A stretch of 64,000 nt of DNA from Hanleya hanleyi (GCA_036873755.1 JAVTVY010037142.1:107917-171916), one strand, 5' to 3'. Shown: positions 1 to 12,564, counted from the first letter of the stretch. The notes: generated from the letters alone by a model not told the origin. A program made the numbers and translations.

Positions 1-56
1 CCTACCCCATAGTTGAATAGACCTCCTACCCCATAGTTGAATAGACCTCCTACCCC
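1..56. repeat. End of a 24-bp tandem repeat
   Basis: The window opens inside a tandem repeat. The block CCTACCCCATAGTTGAATAG recurs with a 24-bp period, and a third partial unit breaks off at about base 56. The array probably extends to the left of the window. Confidence 0.85.
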
Positions 57-60
57 ATAT

Positions 61-1680
61 TCCAGATGATGGTATTCCTCGACGAGCGGTTCATATAGCA
101 GAACTGACTAAGATCACCATCGTTGCCGTGTTTAATTCGTCGTGTTGTAAATGTTTTTTTTAAGCTTTTCGACACAATCAATGTATGACAATTCCAGCAA
201 GAAGTCGTTCACTATCCGTGTGAAAGGATGTGAGTGAACATCTTGATGGACAAAATAACTACGCAAAAGTACCAACACCTCTTCTACAGATATCTGTCTG
301 GTACCACAACAGTTGCTACGACTATAGCGGTACTAAAGCGGACATGCATCCACCGGCGATCCTCTCTGGTACCGCTGTGGTGCCGTCGGAGATGTAGTCC
401 GCAACATGGTACCATACTGCTATGTGCACAGTGTTCTCACCAACGGGGAACTTTCTGTACGCCTTACCATATCTGTTAAATGCACATGTAAAGTTCAGCC
501 AAGTGCAGTACACATTACACATTATGAAGTATTGTTGTCATCATTTAAGATGGTTCGTCAGTATCGAAATGCGCATACTGCGCTGGTATTGGCGTAGTTT
601 TGAAGGACAACTGTGCCCTCTTCCGTGTGAGTATACATTAGCGTTACCTCCTCTTGTCATGAATATGTCTGACCAAAGTTGACGAGAAAACATGAACAAT
701 AACTTAATTAACTCAACGACGGTGAACTCTTGTCAGAATCGGATAAGATCACAAGGATAACTCCGTAGGCCTACAACACCGCACTTCAACAAACATGACC
801 TCGAAACGATAAATCTGGCTACAATTTATCGTAACCTTTCGATTTTACTAAATCGAAATTGAGCTATTTGGGTAGACATGAGCGGAATTAAGGGTGAATG
901 CAGATTTTATTTGAAATGAGAATATTCTATGCGAGGACAAACACCTTGTTCAACCAGTGAGGTCAACGAGAACTAACGCGCCAGTCCTGTCTGAGCGAGA
1001 CAAGGCCCACTCGACACATGATCGAATGTGCTTTTCTGCCGAAGGTAAAAAAAGGGGGGGGGGGAGAATAACTGTTCTCCTAACAAACCTGATAGATTGA
1101 TTTTCAACATTTCAAACAATACGCTACGGTAAAGAAAGATTCCCAACTTATTGTCAACTTATGGACAAACACATGGCTTCGAATACCGGGAAATCTCAAT
1201 ACGCATGCTACAAACGCCGTTAAATAGACACTTCATATGAGCAATACATGATTTTGTATCTCAGCTATATAAAAAGGTAGTGCGAGACCCCATCAGTTTT
1301 AGTTTATATTTCGATTGCATACCTACCTGAGAAACTACAAATTCAGTATGGATAAAATGGCATGGGTTTCAACCATTTCAAGGCCGCTTTTATACGTCAA
1401 TTTGGTATTTTCACCCTCATTTCCCCACTGATTCAATAGTGCAGAAAAGAGGCAGACATAAAGTATTCCAACTTAAATATATGAAAAAGTAGTGCGGACC
1501 TCCTATTTTTTCATATTCGGAATCTATACTAAATTTGGAATGTATGAGTAAAGTATGAAAAAAATGACATGGATTTGACTCAACACTGGGGAGCCACCTT
1601 AAAACTGTTTAACGTTTCTGTCTTGCAGAAAATATGTTGTTTGATAATTGTCATGTATATCTGGAATTGATGATAACTGT
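61..1680. other. Gene-free AT-rich stretch with a degenerate two-unit repeat
   Basis: I see no supportable gene. There is a G-run near 1050-1064. About 1262-1620 holds two diverged tandem copies of a ~210-bp unit: 'AGTGCGAGACC' and 'AGTGCGGACC' blocks are each followed by a 'GGATAAAATGGCATGG'-like block. The short reading frames in 234-682 overlap on both strands and match nothing I know. Confidence 0.5.
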
Positions 1681-1685
1681 CGTAA

Positions 1686-1770
1686 GAAAAAGGTATTTCG
1701 ATTATTCACGAGGAAATTCGTTTGTGGACGACGGCTGAATGTCGAATGACGTATCTGACGCCAAAACTTA
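1686..1770 (+). repeat. Decayed 3'-tail fragment of the Penelope-like family
   Basis: The stretch contains 'TTTCGATTATTCACGAGGAA' and 'GGACGACGGCTGAAT' blocks. These match the 3' tail of the Penelope-like element whose best copy is at 47947-50180, read in the sense direction. No coding part remains. Confidence 0.6.
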
Positions 1771-2044
1771 ATATTCTACGACGCTTTGCTTGAAAACCTA
1801 TGTCCGTGGATATAGAAGAACCGTTTATTTGTTGCGATTATCGTTCCCTTTCTAGAATACACATCTGAGGAAGGATTTCGTTGTTCTCTTTAACCACTGA
1901 ACGATAAGAGACAAACAGACCTGGTTATTTAGATACTTTTAGGGGGCAGCAATTTAACATTAACCTTCTATAATCTATATTTATTATACCTCATGTCAGT
2001 TTTGTTCATCCTGATTGGTTGGAATTCGATCACATTGCATTCTG

Positions 2045-2162
2045 TAATTTGTCATAGCGAACAGTCTCAGGGCAATAGCGTACTGTCTCGAGACAATAGC
2101 TCACGGTCTCGAGGCAATAGCACACGGTCTCGAGACAATTGCTCACACTCCCTGTAATAGCT
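2045..2162. repeat. 21-bp minisatellite with TCTCGAGA palindromes
   Basis: About five units of roughly 21 bp, built on 'CAATAGCTCACGGTCTCGAG'. Successive units differ by a few bases. Each unit centres on CTCGAG or a one-base variant. A 67-codon frame on the minus strand is a by-product of the period being a multiple of three. Confidence 0.8.
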
Positions 2163-2700
2163 CATTCTTATGCTAACAAACATGCATCCAGTCAAGCAAC
2201 AGTTAGTCAAACAAAATTCGGACGATTGTATCCGTATGCGCACATGTGGAGCTGTAAATACCAACTGCATACTAGCCGTATTGTCATTAATATATTACCG
2301 CTTTCGAGACGTGGAAATTTTATTCACCTCACATGGCCGATGGAATGAATTTATCTATCTAACAAACAGCGCACTTTCTTAGTCTTCCCTATACCTGCCA
2401 CGTTGAGCTTCAGCATGTAGATTTCACGCCAGGTGTTCGTACTGTCGCCGGATGAAAGAGATGACGTCATAGATTGAGTCGATAGGGAGGTTGCTGATTT
2501 CATTCTGAGAAAACCCAAAAATAAAATAACCATAACTTTTGTTAAATAGATAGTATTGGACGACACGACCATACTGATTCGAGTTGTTAAATCTAATGAC
2601 ATCAATCTTATGAGTATATCCCTGATATACTGCATATCTACATTTTCGGTATAATAAAACAGATAGTGCATATGCTACGGGGTGTAATATCACAATTTGC

Positions 2701-2765
2701 CAGCTCTCAACAGGTGATGTTCAACTCGTGCTTCGCAACCGTTGAACATCACCTGTCTCGAGCTG
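2701..2765. repeat. Perfect hairpin, 15-bp stem and 15-nt loop
   Basis: Bases 2711-2725 (CAGGTGATGTTCAAC) are perfectly complementary to 2741-2755. An outer pair CAGCTC (2701-2706) and GAGCTG (2760-2765) also matches. The hairpin abuts a Penelope-like 3' fragment that starts near 2768. It could be a tiny foldback insertion or a structured RNA; nothing decides between these. Confidence 0.85.
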
Positions 2766-2767
2766 AA

Positions 2768-3030
2768 AAATCGTGATTACAAGCGTCTAGTCCGTCATTC
2801 AGCCGTCGTTCATTAAAGAATATCCACGTCCATAATCCAAAGACCTATTCCATATAACAGTATTAGCACCAAATTCAAAAAGACAATTATAGTATATACA
2901 TAAACATAGGCTAGTTTCCTGCAAGAGAGAAGCGGGCTACAGTTTTCAATGATGCCGACAAGATATCATGGTGTTCCAAAAATATAAAATCCGTATCGCT
3001 GATCAGAATTCTTAATCCATAATAGTCACA
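2768..3030 (-). mobile_element. Penelope-like 3' UTR fragment
   Basis: This is collinear with the 3' UTR of the minus-strand copy at 47965-48240. Shared blocks include 'TACAAGCGTCTAGTCCGTCA', 'ATAATCCAAAGACCTATTCC', 'TTTCCTGCAAGAGAGAAGCG' and 'TTTTCAATGATGCCGACAAG'. Only untranslated sequence is left, as expected from the 5' truncation usual for non-LTR-type elements. Confidence 0.8.
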
Positions 3031-4249
3031 CCCCGAGCATACACTTTCTCTATAATATTATCTCCATAATATCATCTCGCCTAGGTTTCGATGCTGAAGA
3101 AGATACATGTACGGATGGGTGTGATTTACACCTTCTCGCGTTCTCTGGTCATTGTAAATGTAAGTGTAGATTTAGTAAGTAAGTATAGAACCATATAAAC
3201 CATTTCCAAAGATGGCATTTATCTTGGTAGAGTTTGAAATGATAATCCAGACTGTATCGCGTTGTAAAATCATGTGAGACGTCTGAATACTGGTTTAATC
3301 TCTAAACAATGGAGTAACGGTTCGTGACATACTTCTTTTTTTCTATAGACTGCCTGCCAAATACAATCCATCTATTTGAAGTGTGCAAACCAGAGCATGT
3401 GTGGGTGAAGACGTTAGGCTCCTTCTATGTATCATACGATAGGTGCTCTCGCATTTCGCACTGTCGCTCTGAGCTAAGCCATCGCGTGGGAACTTTTGAC
3501 CCTCCTGGAAAATTATCTAGATCGAATGATCGAGAAAATAATCGATCAAACTTGCTCACCTACTGTTGAATGCAGATGTGCTATGCAAATGTGACCGTTC
3601 AAACGGTTGCAATTATAATCGATTTTCTGTCATGTTACAGGTGAGAAATGCTTTTCAGGTGCAGATAGGTCAGCCAATCTAGGAAAAGTACATCAGAAAA
3701 CTTTGTCAAATGTCCACGATATCATGACCTTTAACGACTGGCTTTTTTCGAAACCGTTTAGATCTAGTGATGGCCTTGTCAAAATCATGTGGGTATTAAG
3801 CTAGGCGGCTGTTCGCCGTTTTCCACCAGTATAAATTAAATCCTATTCAACGGGGATTTTGCATAGAAGAACTGTCGAAATCTCCAAATTTTCCGCTCGC
3901 TTGATACACATTTCGATAACTCTTTGATATAATCGCTAAAGGACGTTTCATTTTTTTTGCAGTAGCCTGATAATTGCCACGAAGGAAATAGGAGCGTATC
4001 TAAAGAAAGATCTATCACTCTATGCTGATCAAGCGCTTAACATATTGATTAATTGTAAAGAGCAATGCCAAAACTAATCACTTTCCAAAGTGATAAAAGA
4101 TTTTCGTTATAAAGCCCTTGATCACCCAAGAGCTGCATGTGCGTGCATGTACCAACCATCTCCAAATATCGTTTCAATTGAGATATTCGCAGATATAAGG
4201 TAACTTCTTACCGTTCTTCGAAATACATTTCGATTGTTCAGTATAAATG

Positions 4250-4277
4250 TTTGTTTGTTTGTTTGTTTGTTTGTTTG
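4250..4277. repeat. (TTTG)7 microsatellite
   Basis: Seven uninterrupted TTTG units. Confidence 0.95.
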
Positions 4278-4991
4278 CAATCCTTTTTCAATCGGGAAAA
4301 TTGCGGGAAATGAAACACGAAATATCTTTTTATTCAATCGAGAAAAACTAAAGTTGCCCTACAGGAAAACCATTCAAACACGATTGGGGATTACCAAGAA
4401 TTGTCCCGGTTCTTTTAACTTGCAATTGTATTTCACTCCTGAAATATATGCATCATCGACAAATTCGACATATTTCGATAATAGTAATATGGATATCCGA
4501 CTGACATATGTACCATTATTATACTGATTAACACTTGGAGTTGGGGTTGTCAGTTCGCGGAACGTCACGTTAGCGGCGTTCGGCTATAAACACTGTCAAT
4601 GTACGTGTCATGTACATATATCAGTCCGCCTCACGATTCCGCCCATATTTGAAAAACACGGTTGGTTAGCCACTGACAACACGCACAGAACTGTACAGAT
4701 AAACGCAAACTCGCAAAGGCACATTTTTTTCTGATAATGCGCCTTTTTCAGTATTCTTTTCGATATCGAGGAATTGCGACCGAAGGGAACACGATTAATA
4801 GAAACGCTCACTATTATGTTGAAGATGGGTATCATCCAAGCATATACAAAGTAAAACAAACTTTTTGTGAGAGAACAGCAGATACAAATATTGGCACCGA
4901 GCGATCGCGTTTATTTTGGTTTATTTCGAAAAAAAAAATCCTTACTGGCACTTACTAGAATTTAAAAAATACTGATATTTACGATATTACA

Positions 4992-5028
4992 ATCGTATTA
5001 TATGATATAATACGATACGATCGTATAA
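4992..5028. repeat. AT-rich double palindrome
   Basis: ATCGTATTATAT (4992-5003) is perfectly mirrored by 5005-5016 around a single G. A second perfect palindrome, ATACGATCGTAT, follows immediately. Chance is possible in such AT-rich DNA. Confidence 0.7.
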
Positions 5029-5367
5029 CACGATACTTAGAAACGTTTCTGTTTTTTCATGCTTATTCGACGCAAAGAAACCTTCTTTTTTTTAAAGCCC
5101 TGGACAAATCTGTGACCATTTATTCTATTATTTTGGCTACGATTTTACAAACAAACCCCTTGCAATACCCACATATCCAGGTTTTTAGGGTGTAAAATAT
5201 AGGAGATACAACATGTAGCACAATCGCATATACAATGGCTTCAAACTCATGACTCTATGAAATACAGTAATATGAGGCTGTAAAAAAGGAAAACACAAAA
5301 ACACAGCTCTTACAAATCTTCCTTTCACGAACTTGGTGCATGTCCTCGATGCTCATCCATTAAAATC

Positions 5368-6360
5368 AGATGAGTTATTTCTTTGAGTTGATCTGTCATC
5401 ACAGCTTCCGAGCTAGCGTATCTAATTCCGCTTAAGCCGGTGCTAGGGGCCTTGTGGATACTTCGTAGCCTCCACATGAGCACCTGCAGTAAAAGCGCGA
5501 CTGAGATACTAAGGCTACGTCCGAGAATCCGACTTATTCTCGGGTCTGAATGTGAGGATCCGAGGGAAGCTTTCTTGTAGAGTCATATGGCCGCTCTTTA
5601 GTCGCCAGACATCGTCAATCTTACCCCCTCCTGCATATGGCTCCAATCACTATGGCTCATTGCTGTGTACCAGATGAATATCTCATTATTATTTGATACG
5701 ATCAATGAATGCTGTTTTCCTACCTGCTCTCGTCCGTTAACCATTTTGAAGGTTTAGAAGTGCATCATGGTGGGGAATAGTTCTCTGTAGTAGCTCTTAA
5801 AGTCGACGCCTTCACTTAAACAATTTAATTGTGCTTTGACCAGTAAATGGCAAATGTCAAGTTAAAGATTGATTTCCAGAGATGTCTGAACGTTTCCTGT
5901 ATGGAGAACAAATGGTTTGATGTGGATTGCTTGCACGCAGCTACAGTACACGCTGTCGAATATGGTAAATGTTTGTCGTTTAGCTTTCACCATTATCGAG
6001 TCTTCACATAAAAATCTTCAGTTAGCTCCAGGTTCATGGAAACGCTGTTCAAACCAAACTGCGACAACCCCATCGTATATTGATTAAATCAACGCAGAAC
6101 ATGTAAATGGCAAAAGTCAAGGCAAATGCACTTTTAAGTAATTCATTCCCCGCTTGCCTAGAGGAAACACTTGATCTGATATGGGTGATGGTCTTTTCGA
6201 CATCATTGAACAGTTTTGACCGCTCCTCTCTTGTAATGAACTGCGTGGACATTGATGTTAATATTGTCTTATGACTTAGATCTTTCGATTATGGACACGG
6301 AATTTCTTCCCGGAGAAAGAATGGCTGATACTGGTCGGACCTGACGCTCCTATCTTCATC
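5368..6360 (+). mobile_element. Penelope-like 3' end, divergent subfamily
   Basis: About 5368-5605 is an interspersed repeat with a close second copy at 44183-44425. Both contain 'TAATTCCGCTTAAGCCG' and 'GAGATACTAAGGCTACGTCC'. The first motif corresponds to the sequence just after the RT stop codon in the copy at 47947-50180. Further right, 'CATTGAACAGTTTTGACCGC' (~6204) and 'TTTCGATTATGGACACGG' (~6284) match the distal 3' UTR of that element. The whole reads as a 3' UTR with later insertions; no RT remains. Confidence 0.6.
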
Positions 6361-6364
6361 ATGT

Positions 6365-7945
6365 ATACGTATGTCAGCAGTTACACGAAGTCGGATAAAG
6401 GGAATTTTCGTCTTTTCTCAGCTTGCTCCACTTCACCAGTTATGGTGTCCCGTTTTATTGCACATATATTTAGTACTGTATCAATTCTTTCTCCAGGTGA
6501 GATTATTTTGGTGACCCCATGTTTGCTCAGGTGAAATTTTAGCCTTCAAAATCTTATTATGAGTCGTATTTTCGCCTGATTGGGTAGAGAGAGATCCATC
6601 CAAGCTGGCAATTAAACACAACATTAAAAGGGTGGTGATTTTCCAATTTTTTTATTTATGCAATTTCTTCGCATAAACTGCATGATAAATTAGTAAATAT
6701 TAATGTGATTTGAAATAAAATAGTTTTTGTTCGCTTTTCATCGCGAAAAAGCAGAAATTTTGAAGGAATATGACGAACAAATCACTTTTCTGGCACCCCA
6801 CGTGGTCGCCATCTTGAATTTACCCATGCTCCCATGCTCGGGGGGTCATGCAAATAGATTCAAAATAACCCCAATATGATAAACTATAAAGTCGTGGAGT
6901 TTCAGCTCTCCATTTTTGTCGTTCCGGAGACAGCGCAGAAACTTTGGTAGGCGGACCATTTTGCCCCCCCACACCAAGGCCAGGTGGGATTAAAATATCA
7001 CAAGAACCAAAAGTGACCACTGTGATGATTTGCATCTCAGCTACGCTTGTCTCACACAAGCACTATCAGTTGATAGCCTCAAATCTGTTCTTCGCTTTAA
7101 TTCATTATTTTTACTTGATATATCCAGATTCATTAGTAAAATGGTTTATGTCTGGAAAACTATTCATCCTGGGGATTTGAAATTTGGCATGGTTACTCTG
7201 ACCTAGATAAACAGATACATTGCGCCTCAATTTATACTTGTTGTTCTGGTTGCTGAGATATTAATATTCCTGGTGTAACCATCGCATTATATTCAATGTT
7301 GTTCAATTAAGATAACCCCCACAAAAATCCAGAGAAATATTATCTGGGCCAATGCCTGTCGATAAAGAAAAGATCTGTTAGTCTGGGTATATAATATTAA
7401 AAGAGATTTAGAAGAGACTCTGTACACTCTGAAGACTAATAGCCCGCTGAATATAATAGACAGACCAGAATATGAACATATATAATGTATGGAGTTATCG
7501 AACGGTGGGCAATTCCACAGTATACATGAACAAGAGCAATCCTTCATAACAAAATTATCATGCAAACATGGGATTAGTTTACCTCAATTTACACTCTGAT
7601 GTACCCATACTTGTTGATCATTTAATCAGTGTCGTCTCAATGACACTTCACAGTGGCTGCACATGTTCTTACAGTGGGTAAATTTGATACCAGTTAATTC
7701 TGTCAGATGTATCGTCCTCTGTGTCACTATAGGTCATGAATCTCTGCCAACCATGTATTTGAAATGATCGATTAGCTCGCACGGTCTCTAGAGAAGTTAA
7801 TATAACTTTGCATATGGTTATCGAACCTTGATGTTACGTGTCTACACGTATCTCGCGAAGTATACCACCACAGAACACACACGTACCAAGTTTTGGAATG
7901 TGATAGAATTATCATTTTTAATTCAGCAAAAAGATGTTATGATGT
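6365..7945. other. Stretch without recognisable genes
   Basis: Several 60-90-codon frames occur, for example 6944-7180 (+) and 7293-7565 (-). None shows a domain, signal peptide or supported exon. I see no repeat structure. Confidence 0.45.
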
Positions 7946-7947
7946 CG

Positions 7948-8128
7948 AATTACAAGCACCTAGTCCGTCATTCATAATTCAGCCGTCGTCCATTAAAGAA
8001 TATCCGCGTCCATAATCCAAAGACCTGTTCCATATTCCATATAACAGTATTAGCACAACATTCAAAAAGACAATCATAGTATACAGAAACATAGGCTAGT
8101 TTCCTGCAAGAGAGAAGTGGTCAACAGT
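7948..8128 (-). mobile_element. Penelope-like 3' UTR fragment
   Basis: Same blocks and order as 2768-3030 ('TAGTCCGTCATTCATAATTC', 'CCATAATCCAAAGACCTGTT', 'CATAGGCTAGTTTCCTGCAA'). It breaks off within the 'GATGCCGACAAGATG' block. Confidence 0.8.
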
Positions 8129-8269
8129 TTTCAATGATGCCGACAAGATGCCGTCATTTCCATCTGTCGACGATACAGCTCACCAATCCCCAGTGTACGA
8201 GTTGTCACAGCGAAACTGCTCACCAATTACCAATACAAAAGTTGTCAGAGCATTTCCATCATAGCTTTC

Positions 8270-9000
8270 TTGATTTGCATCTAATACCGCCTATGCCGGT
8301 GTTAGGGGCCGTGTGGTCATATCATCCAAGTTGCCACATGAACAGGTACAATAAAAGCGTACCTGAGATACAACTCATATCAGGAATCGTTAGATTCTTG
8401 ATATGTGCTTTAGAATATGTTAACCGGAAGACTATACTGTGAAATCATGTGGCTGTCAGTATGTCGGCACCTCTTCCCACTTCCCTTATATGTGTTGTAA
8501 TTCTTAATCCATAATAATCGTTGTAAAGTCATCTAGAGAATGATGTATCTCAGTCACGCTTTGAATGTGGCTGTTCATATGAGCACCATGAGGATCTTGG
8601 ATCTTGAAAACCCTGGGATATTGAAAGCAATTAACAGGCAGATTCATACAGATAATAAGGATGAACGACGAAACCATCACTGTTCGCTTGATACGAGGAC
8701 ATCTTAGTCTGAGGAAACATGCGCTTGGTCGGTATCGGGTCTCACAGAGTTGTGCTCTAATTAGAAATTTGGGTTCTACCACTATTTGCCCGCTTCGACC
8801 TTTTCGTTAATCTAACGATCACATTGTTCATCATTTTCCATCAGAAGACTTGATAGGGCTATGACCTCGTCGCTCTAATACAGCTGAAGCCGGTGCAAGG
8901 GGTCGTGTGGTAATGTCGTTCAAGGTGTCGAAAATAACAGCTAACAAACGTGACTGAGATACAATCATCACAAGAAGCATTTTTAGTATTTGGGATGCAT
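8270..9000. repeat. Cluster of three Penelope-like 3' UTR scraps
   Basis: 8280-8390 and 8875-8970 (plus) carry 'GCCGGTGTTAGGGGCCGTGT' or 'GCCGGTGCAAGGGGTCGTGT', each followed about 50-60 bp later by a 'TGAGATACAA' block. 8500-8610 (minus) carries 'TCTTAATCCATAATAATCGT' and 'GATGTATCTCAGTCACGCTT'. The alternating orientation points to repeated nested insertion. Confidence 0.55.
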
Positions 9001-9008
9001 TTAGATAC

Positions 9009-10587
9009 TACCCAATCAGAATATTGACCTGTGGGGTCATGCCGAGTTCTTGTCAGTACCCAATCAGAATATTGACCTGTGGGGTCATGCCGAGTTCTTG
9101 TCAGTACCCAATCAGAATATTGACCTGTGGGGTCATGCCGAGTTCTTGTCAGTACCCAATCAGAATATTGATCTGTGGGTTCATGCCGAGTTCTTGTCAG
9201 TATCCAATCAGAATATTGACCTGTGGGGTCATGCCGAGTTCTTGTCAGTACCCAATCAGAATATTGACCTGTGGGGTCATGCCGAGTTCTTGTCAGTACC
9301 CAATCAGAATATTGACCTGTGGGGTCATGCCGAGTTCTTGTCAGTACCCAATCAGAATATTGACCTGTGGGGTCATGCCGAGTTCTTGTCAGTACCCAAT
9401 CAGAATATTGACCTGTGGGGTCATGCCGAGTTCTTGTCAGTACCCAATCAGAATATTGACCTGTGGGGTCATGCCGAGTTCTTGTCAGTACCCAATCAGA
9501 ATATTGACCTGTGGGGTCATGCCGAGTTCTTGTCAGTATCCAATCAGAATATTGACCTGTGGGGTCATGCCGAGTTCTTGTCAGTACCCAATCAGAATAT
9601 TGACCTGTGGGGTCATGCCGAGTTCTTGTCAGTACCCAATCAGAATATTGACCTGTGGGGTCATGCCGAGTTCTTGTCAGTACCCAATCAGAATATTGAC
9701 CTGTGGGGTCATGCCGAGTTCTTGTCAGTACCCAATCAGAATATTGACCTGTGGGGTCATGCCGAGTTCTTGTCAGTACCCAATCAGAATATTGACCTGT
9801 GGGGTCATGCCGAGTTCTTGTCAGTATCCAATCAGAATATTGACCTGTGGGGTCATGCCGAGTTCTTGTCAGTACCCAATCAGAATATTGACCTGTGGGG
9901 TCATGCCGAGTTCTTGTCAGTACCCAATAGAATATTGACCTGTGGGGTCATGCCGAGTTCTTGTCAGTACCCAATCAGAATATTGACCTGTGGGGTCATG
10001 CCGAGTTCTTGTCAGTACCCAATCAGAATATTGACCTGTGGGGTCATGCCGAGTTCTTGTCAGTATCCAATCAGAATATTGACCTGTGGGGTCATGCCGA
10101 GTTCTTGTCAGTATCCCAATCAGAATATTGACCTGTGGGGTCATGCCGAGTTCTTGTCAGTACCCAATCAGAATATTGACCTGTGGGGTCATGCCGAGTT
10201 CTTGTCAGTACCCAATCAGAATATTGACCTGTGGGGTCATGCCGAGTTCTTGTCAGTATCCAGTCAGAATATTGACCTGTGGGGTCATGCCGAGTTCTTG
10301 TCAGTATCCCATATTGACCTGTGGGGTCATGCCGAGTTCTTGTCAGTACCCAATCAGAATATTGACCTGTGGGGTCATGCCGAGTTCTTGTCAGTACCCA
10401 ATCAGAATATTGACCTGTGGGGTCATGCCGAGTTCTTGTCAGTATCCAATCAGAATATTGACCTGTGGGGTCATGCCGAGTTCTTGTCAGTATCCAATCA
10501 GAATATTGACCTGTGGGGTCACGCCGAGTTCTTGTCAGTATCCCATATTGACCTGTGGGGTCATGCCGAGTTCTTGTCAGTATCCCA
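9009..10587. repeat. 48-bp satellite array, 33 units
   Basis: I count 33 units of 48 bp. Each contains 'CCCAATCAGAATATTGACCT' followed by 'GTGGGGTCATGCCGAGTTCT' and 'TGTCAGTA'. Units are nearly identical, with C/T variants at one position, a one-base deletion near 9929, a one-base insertion near 10112 and two shortened units near 10310 and 10545. Because 48 is a multiple of three and the unit has no stops, several long frames stay open on both strands (for example 9024-9938 and 9050-10696). These are not evidence of a protein. Each unit holds a CCAATCAG box and an everted pair TGACCT-GTG-GGGTCA. Confidence 0.97.
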
Positions 10588-10589
10588 CC

Positions 10590-11800
10590 ATGTTTTCCTA
10601 CATGTACCGACATGTATGTTGCGTTCAATGCATATTCGTGCGACAGATCTAAAATCGAACAGTAGCAGAATATTAAATATCGCTTCTCAAAGCTGATTTG
10701 GTGAAATCTATCAAATATTACTGGGCACGAAAACGCTATCTAGCTCATGATTAACATTTTACAACGAGGGTTCAGAGCATTATAAATCCGGCTTGCACCC
10801 CTGATAACTTATATTATCGAAATTTAGATAAAAGTTCATTATCAAGATAACAAACTAAGTAACGGAGGTTCAAATTCGATAGCCCTGTTATTTCGACCTT
10901 TGAACCTCGCTGTGTGTTTCGATATATCTGCCCTGATTTTACCTGGATTATGCTATTGTTCGGTACTTGTCCCTTAGCAAACATCCATATCAACATACAA
11001 TGTTCAAGTGATACTTGGATAACATTTTTGAACGAAATGAACATGATGATACCATGCTGTCAATATTCGAAAGCGTTGACAGCTTCTATCTTGCAGAGAC
11101 CCATCTTTTGTTATTATATATTTTTTTTCATTTTAAGCATGATTGGTATTGGTGCAACATGTTGTACGAAAGAGGTATTCGGTTATTGACTCGGAAATTC
11201 AGCTGTGGACGTCAGTTCAATATTGAAAGTCGTATCTGAACCATAAAAATCAAATTCTGGTTTTACGACTCGATAATCCATGTTTTCTTAATTCTTGGAT
11301 ATTCTGTCTGCCTTATACATAGTTGTATTCTAAAAATACAGAAAAAATACTGAACGTGTAGGATTGCCAACGAGCAAATATATCATGTTCCAGCCCATCG
11401 ATGTCTGTTCGCAAGCTAAAATCGCTCAGCAATGGCATGGTTTTACCATGATCTCATTTAAAATCTATATATCTATAAAACTTGCGGAAGGCTGTCTTCT
11501 TGTGCACAAAGGATAAGAGAATATTGCAGTATTTGTGACTTGATATATCACAGACAAAGACGTGGCGTGTACCAAAACGGAGGTCAATGGCAAAAGGTCA
11601 AGGCCACTGTGACCCCAAAATCAGGAAATCATTAAAAATCGGCAAGTATGGTTGGCCATCACTGCCACAATTTATTGCGTTGAACATTTAGTAATGTATT
11701 GAAATTGTACTTTTCAATGTATTGAAATTCCACTCTAATGTATTGAAAAGCGGTCAATCCAAAGCAAGTATAAATCAATACGTTCATAAACAACCACTAG
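10590..11800. other. Gene-free stretch after the satellite
   Basis: No gene is recognised. 11165-11245 resembles the distal Penelope-like 3' tail in plus orientation ('GGTATTCGGTTATTGACTCG', 'TGTGGACGTCAGTTCAATAT'). A short TGTATTGAAA-type repetition sits at 11690-11755. Confidence 0.5.
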
Positions 11801-11807
11801 CATGGCT

Positions 11808-12563
11808 TATCCGTCATTCACAATTCAGCCGTCGTCCATTAGAGAATATCCGCGTCCAAAATCCTAGGATCCTATTCCATAGTCCATATAACAGTATTAG
11901 TACCAATTCAAAAAGACAACCATAGTACACATAAACATAGGCTATAGTTTGCTGCAAGAAAGAAGCGGCCAACAGTTTTCAATGATGCCTGCAAGACATC
12001 ATGATGTTCCAAAATTATCAAATTCGTATCGCTGATCGGTATTCTTAATCCATAATATTTGTTGTAAATCCGTCATCTAGAGAATGATGTGTCTCAGTCA
12101 CGCTTTGATTGTGGCTGTTCATATCACCATTAGGATCTTGAAGTACAAGGGCTCATACGGCACCTAGCCCCGGGTTAAGCGGAATTAGACATAAGTTGCG
12201 AAAAGTAACGCCGTAGATCTTGCACGATACGCTCGTATTTTTCTATCAGCATGCGATCTGTATCGCCAAATTTGAGAAATGGAGGCGCTTGGTGGTATAA
12301 CCCTGTTTTATAAGTTTCTGCAACAATGTTTTGTGACGTTGATTGAAATTGTCACATTTAACAGAAGAGCTAGCAAATGCTACTAGGAGAGATATGTATA
12401 CGCCATATGCAGCTTCCACTGGAATATTACTGTCCAGAAAGGGATAGTTTACTATGTCAAAATTGTAATCATCTCTTTTGTCATAAAGTCGACGAGAGAG
12501 AAGGCCTGCTTCATTTTTATGATGTGCCTGTAGGGGTTATTGAAGGCTGTCAGGAAGGATAAA
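11808..12563 (-). pseudogene. 5'-truncated Penelope-like element with RT C-terminal remnant
   Basis: Read on the minus strand, 12563 down to about 12190 corresponds to the C-terminal part of the element's RT protein (segments equivalent to 'RRLYDKRDDYNFDIVNYPFL' and 'GPAYGVYISR' in the 48379-48822 copy). 12180-11808 corresponds to the 3' UTR. A deletion removes four residues' worth near 'SKFLKFGD', and the frame is disrupted. It is the second longest copy in the window and shares the same 3' boundary blocks, so it is useful for defining the family. Confidence 0.8.
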
Positions 12564-12564
12564 A

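Larger units (their letters stand above)
3060..5365. other. Gene-free AT-rich stretch
   Basis: No gene can be supported. It holds a (TTTG)n run at about 4250-4277 and the AT palindrome described separately. The short reading frames have no recognisable domains. Confidence 0.5.

Noticed and set aside
9009..10587. CRISPR array
   Set aside because: Units abut without unique spacers, and the DNA is eukaryotic. The same applies to the minisatellites at 53519 and 44755.
9024..10696. Reading frames of 304, 548, 188, 178 and 75 codons
   Set aside because: They exist only because the 48-bp satellite is a multiple of three and has no stops. Frames switch at indels, and there is no start context or domain.
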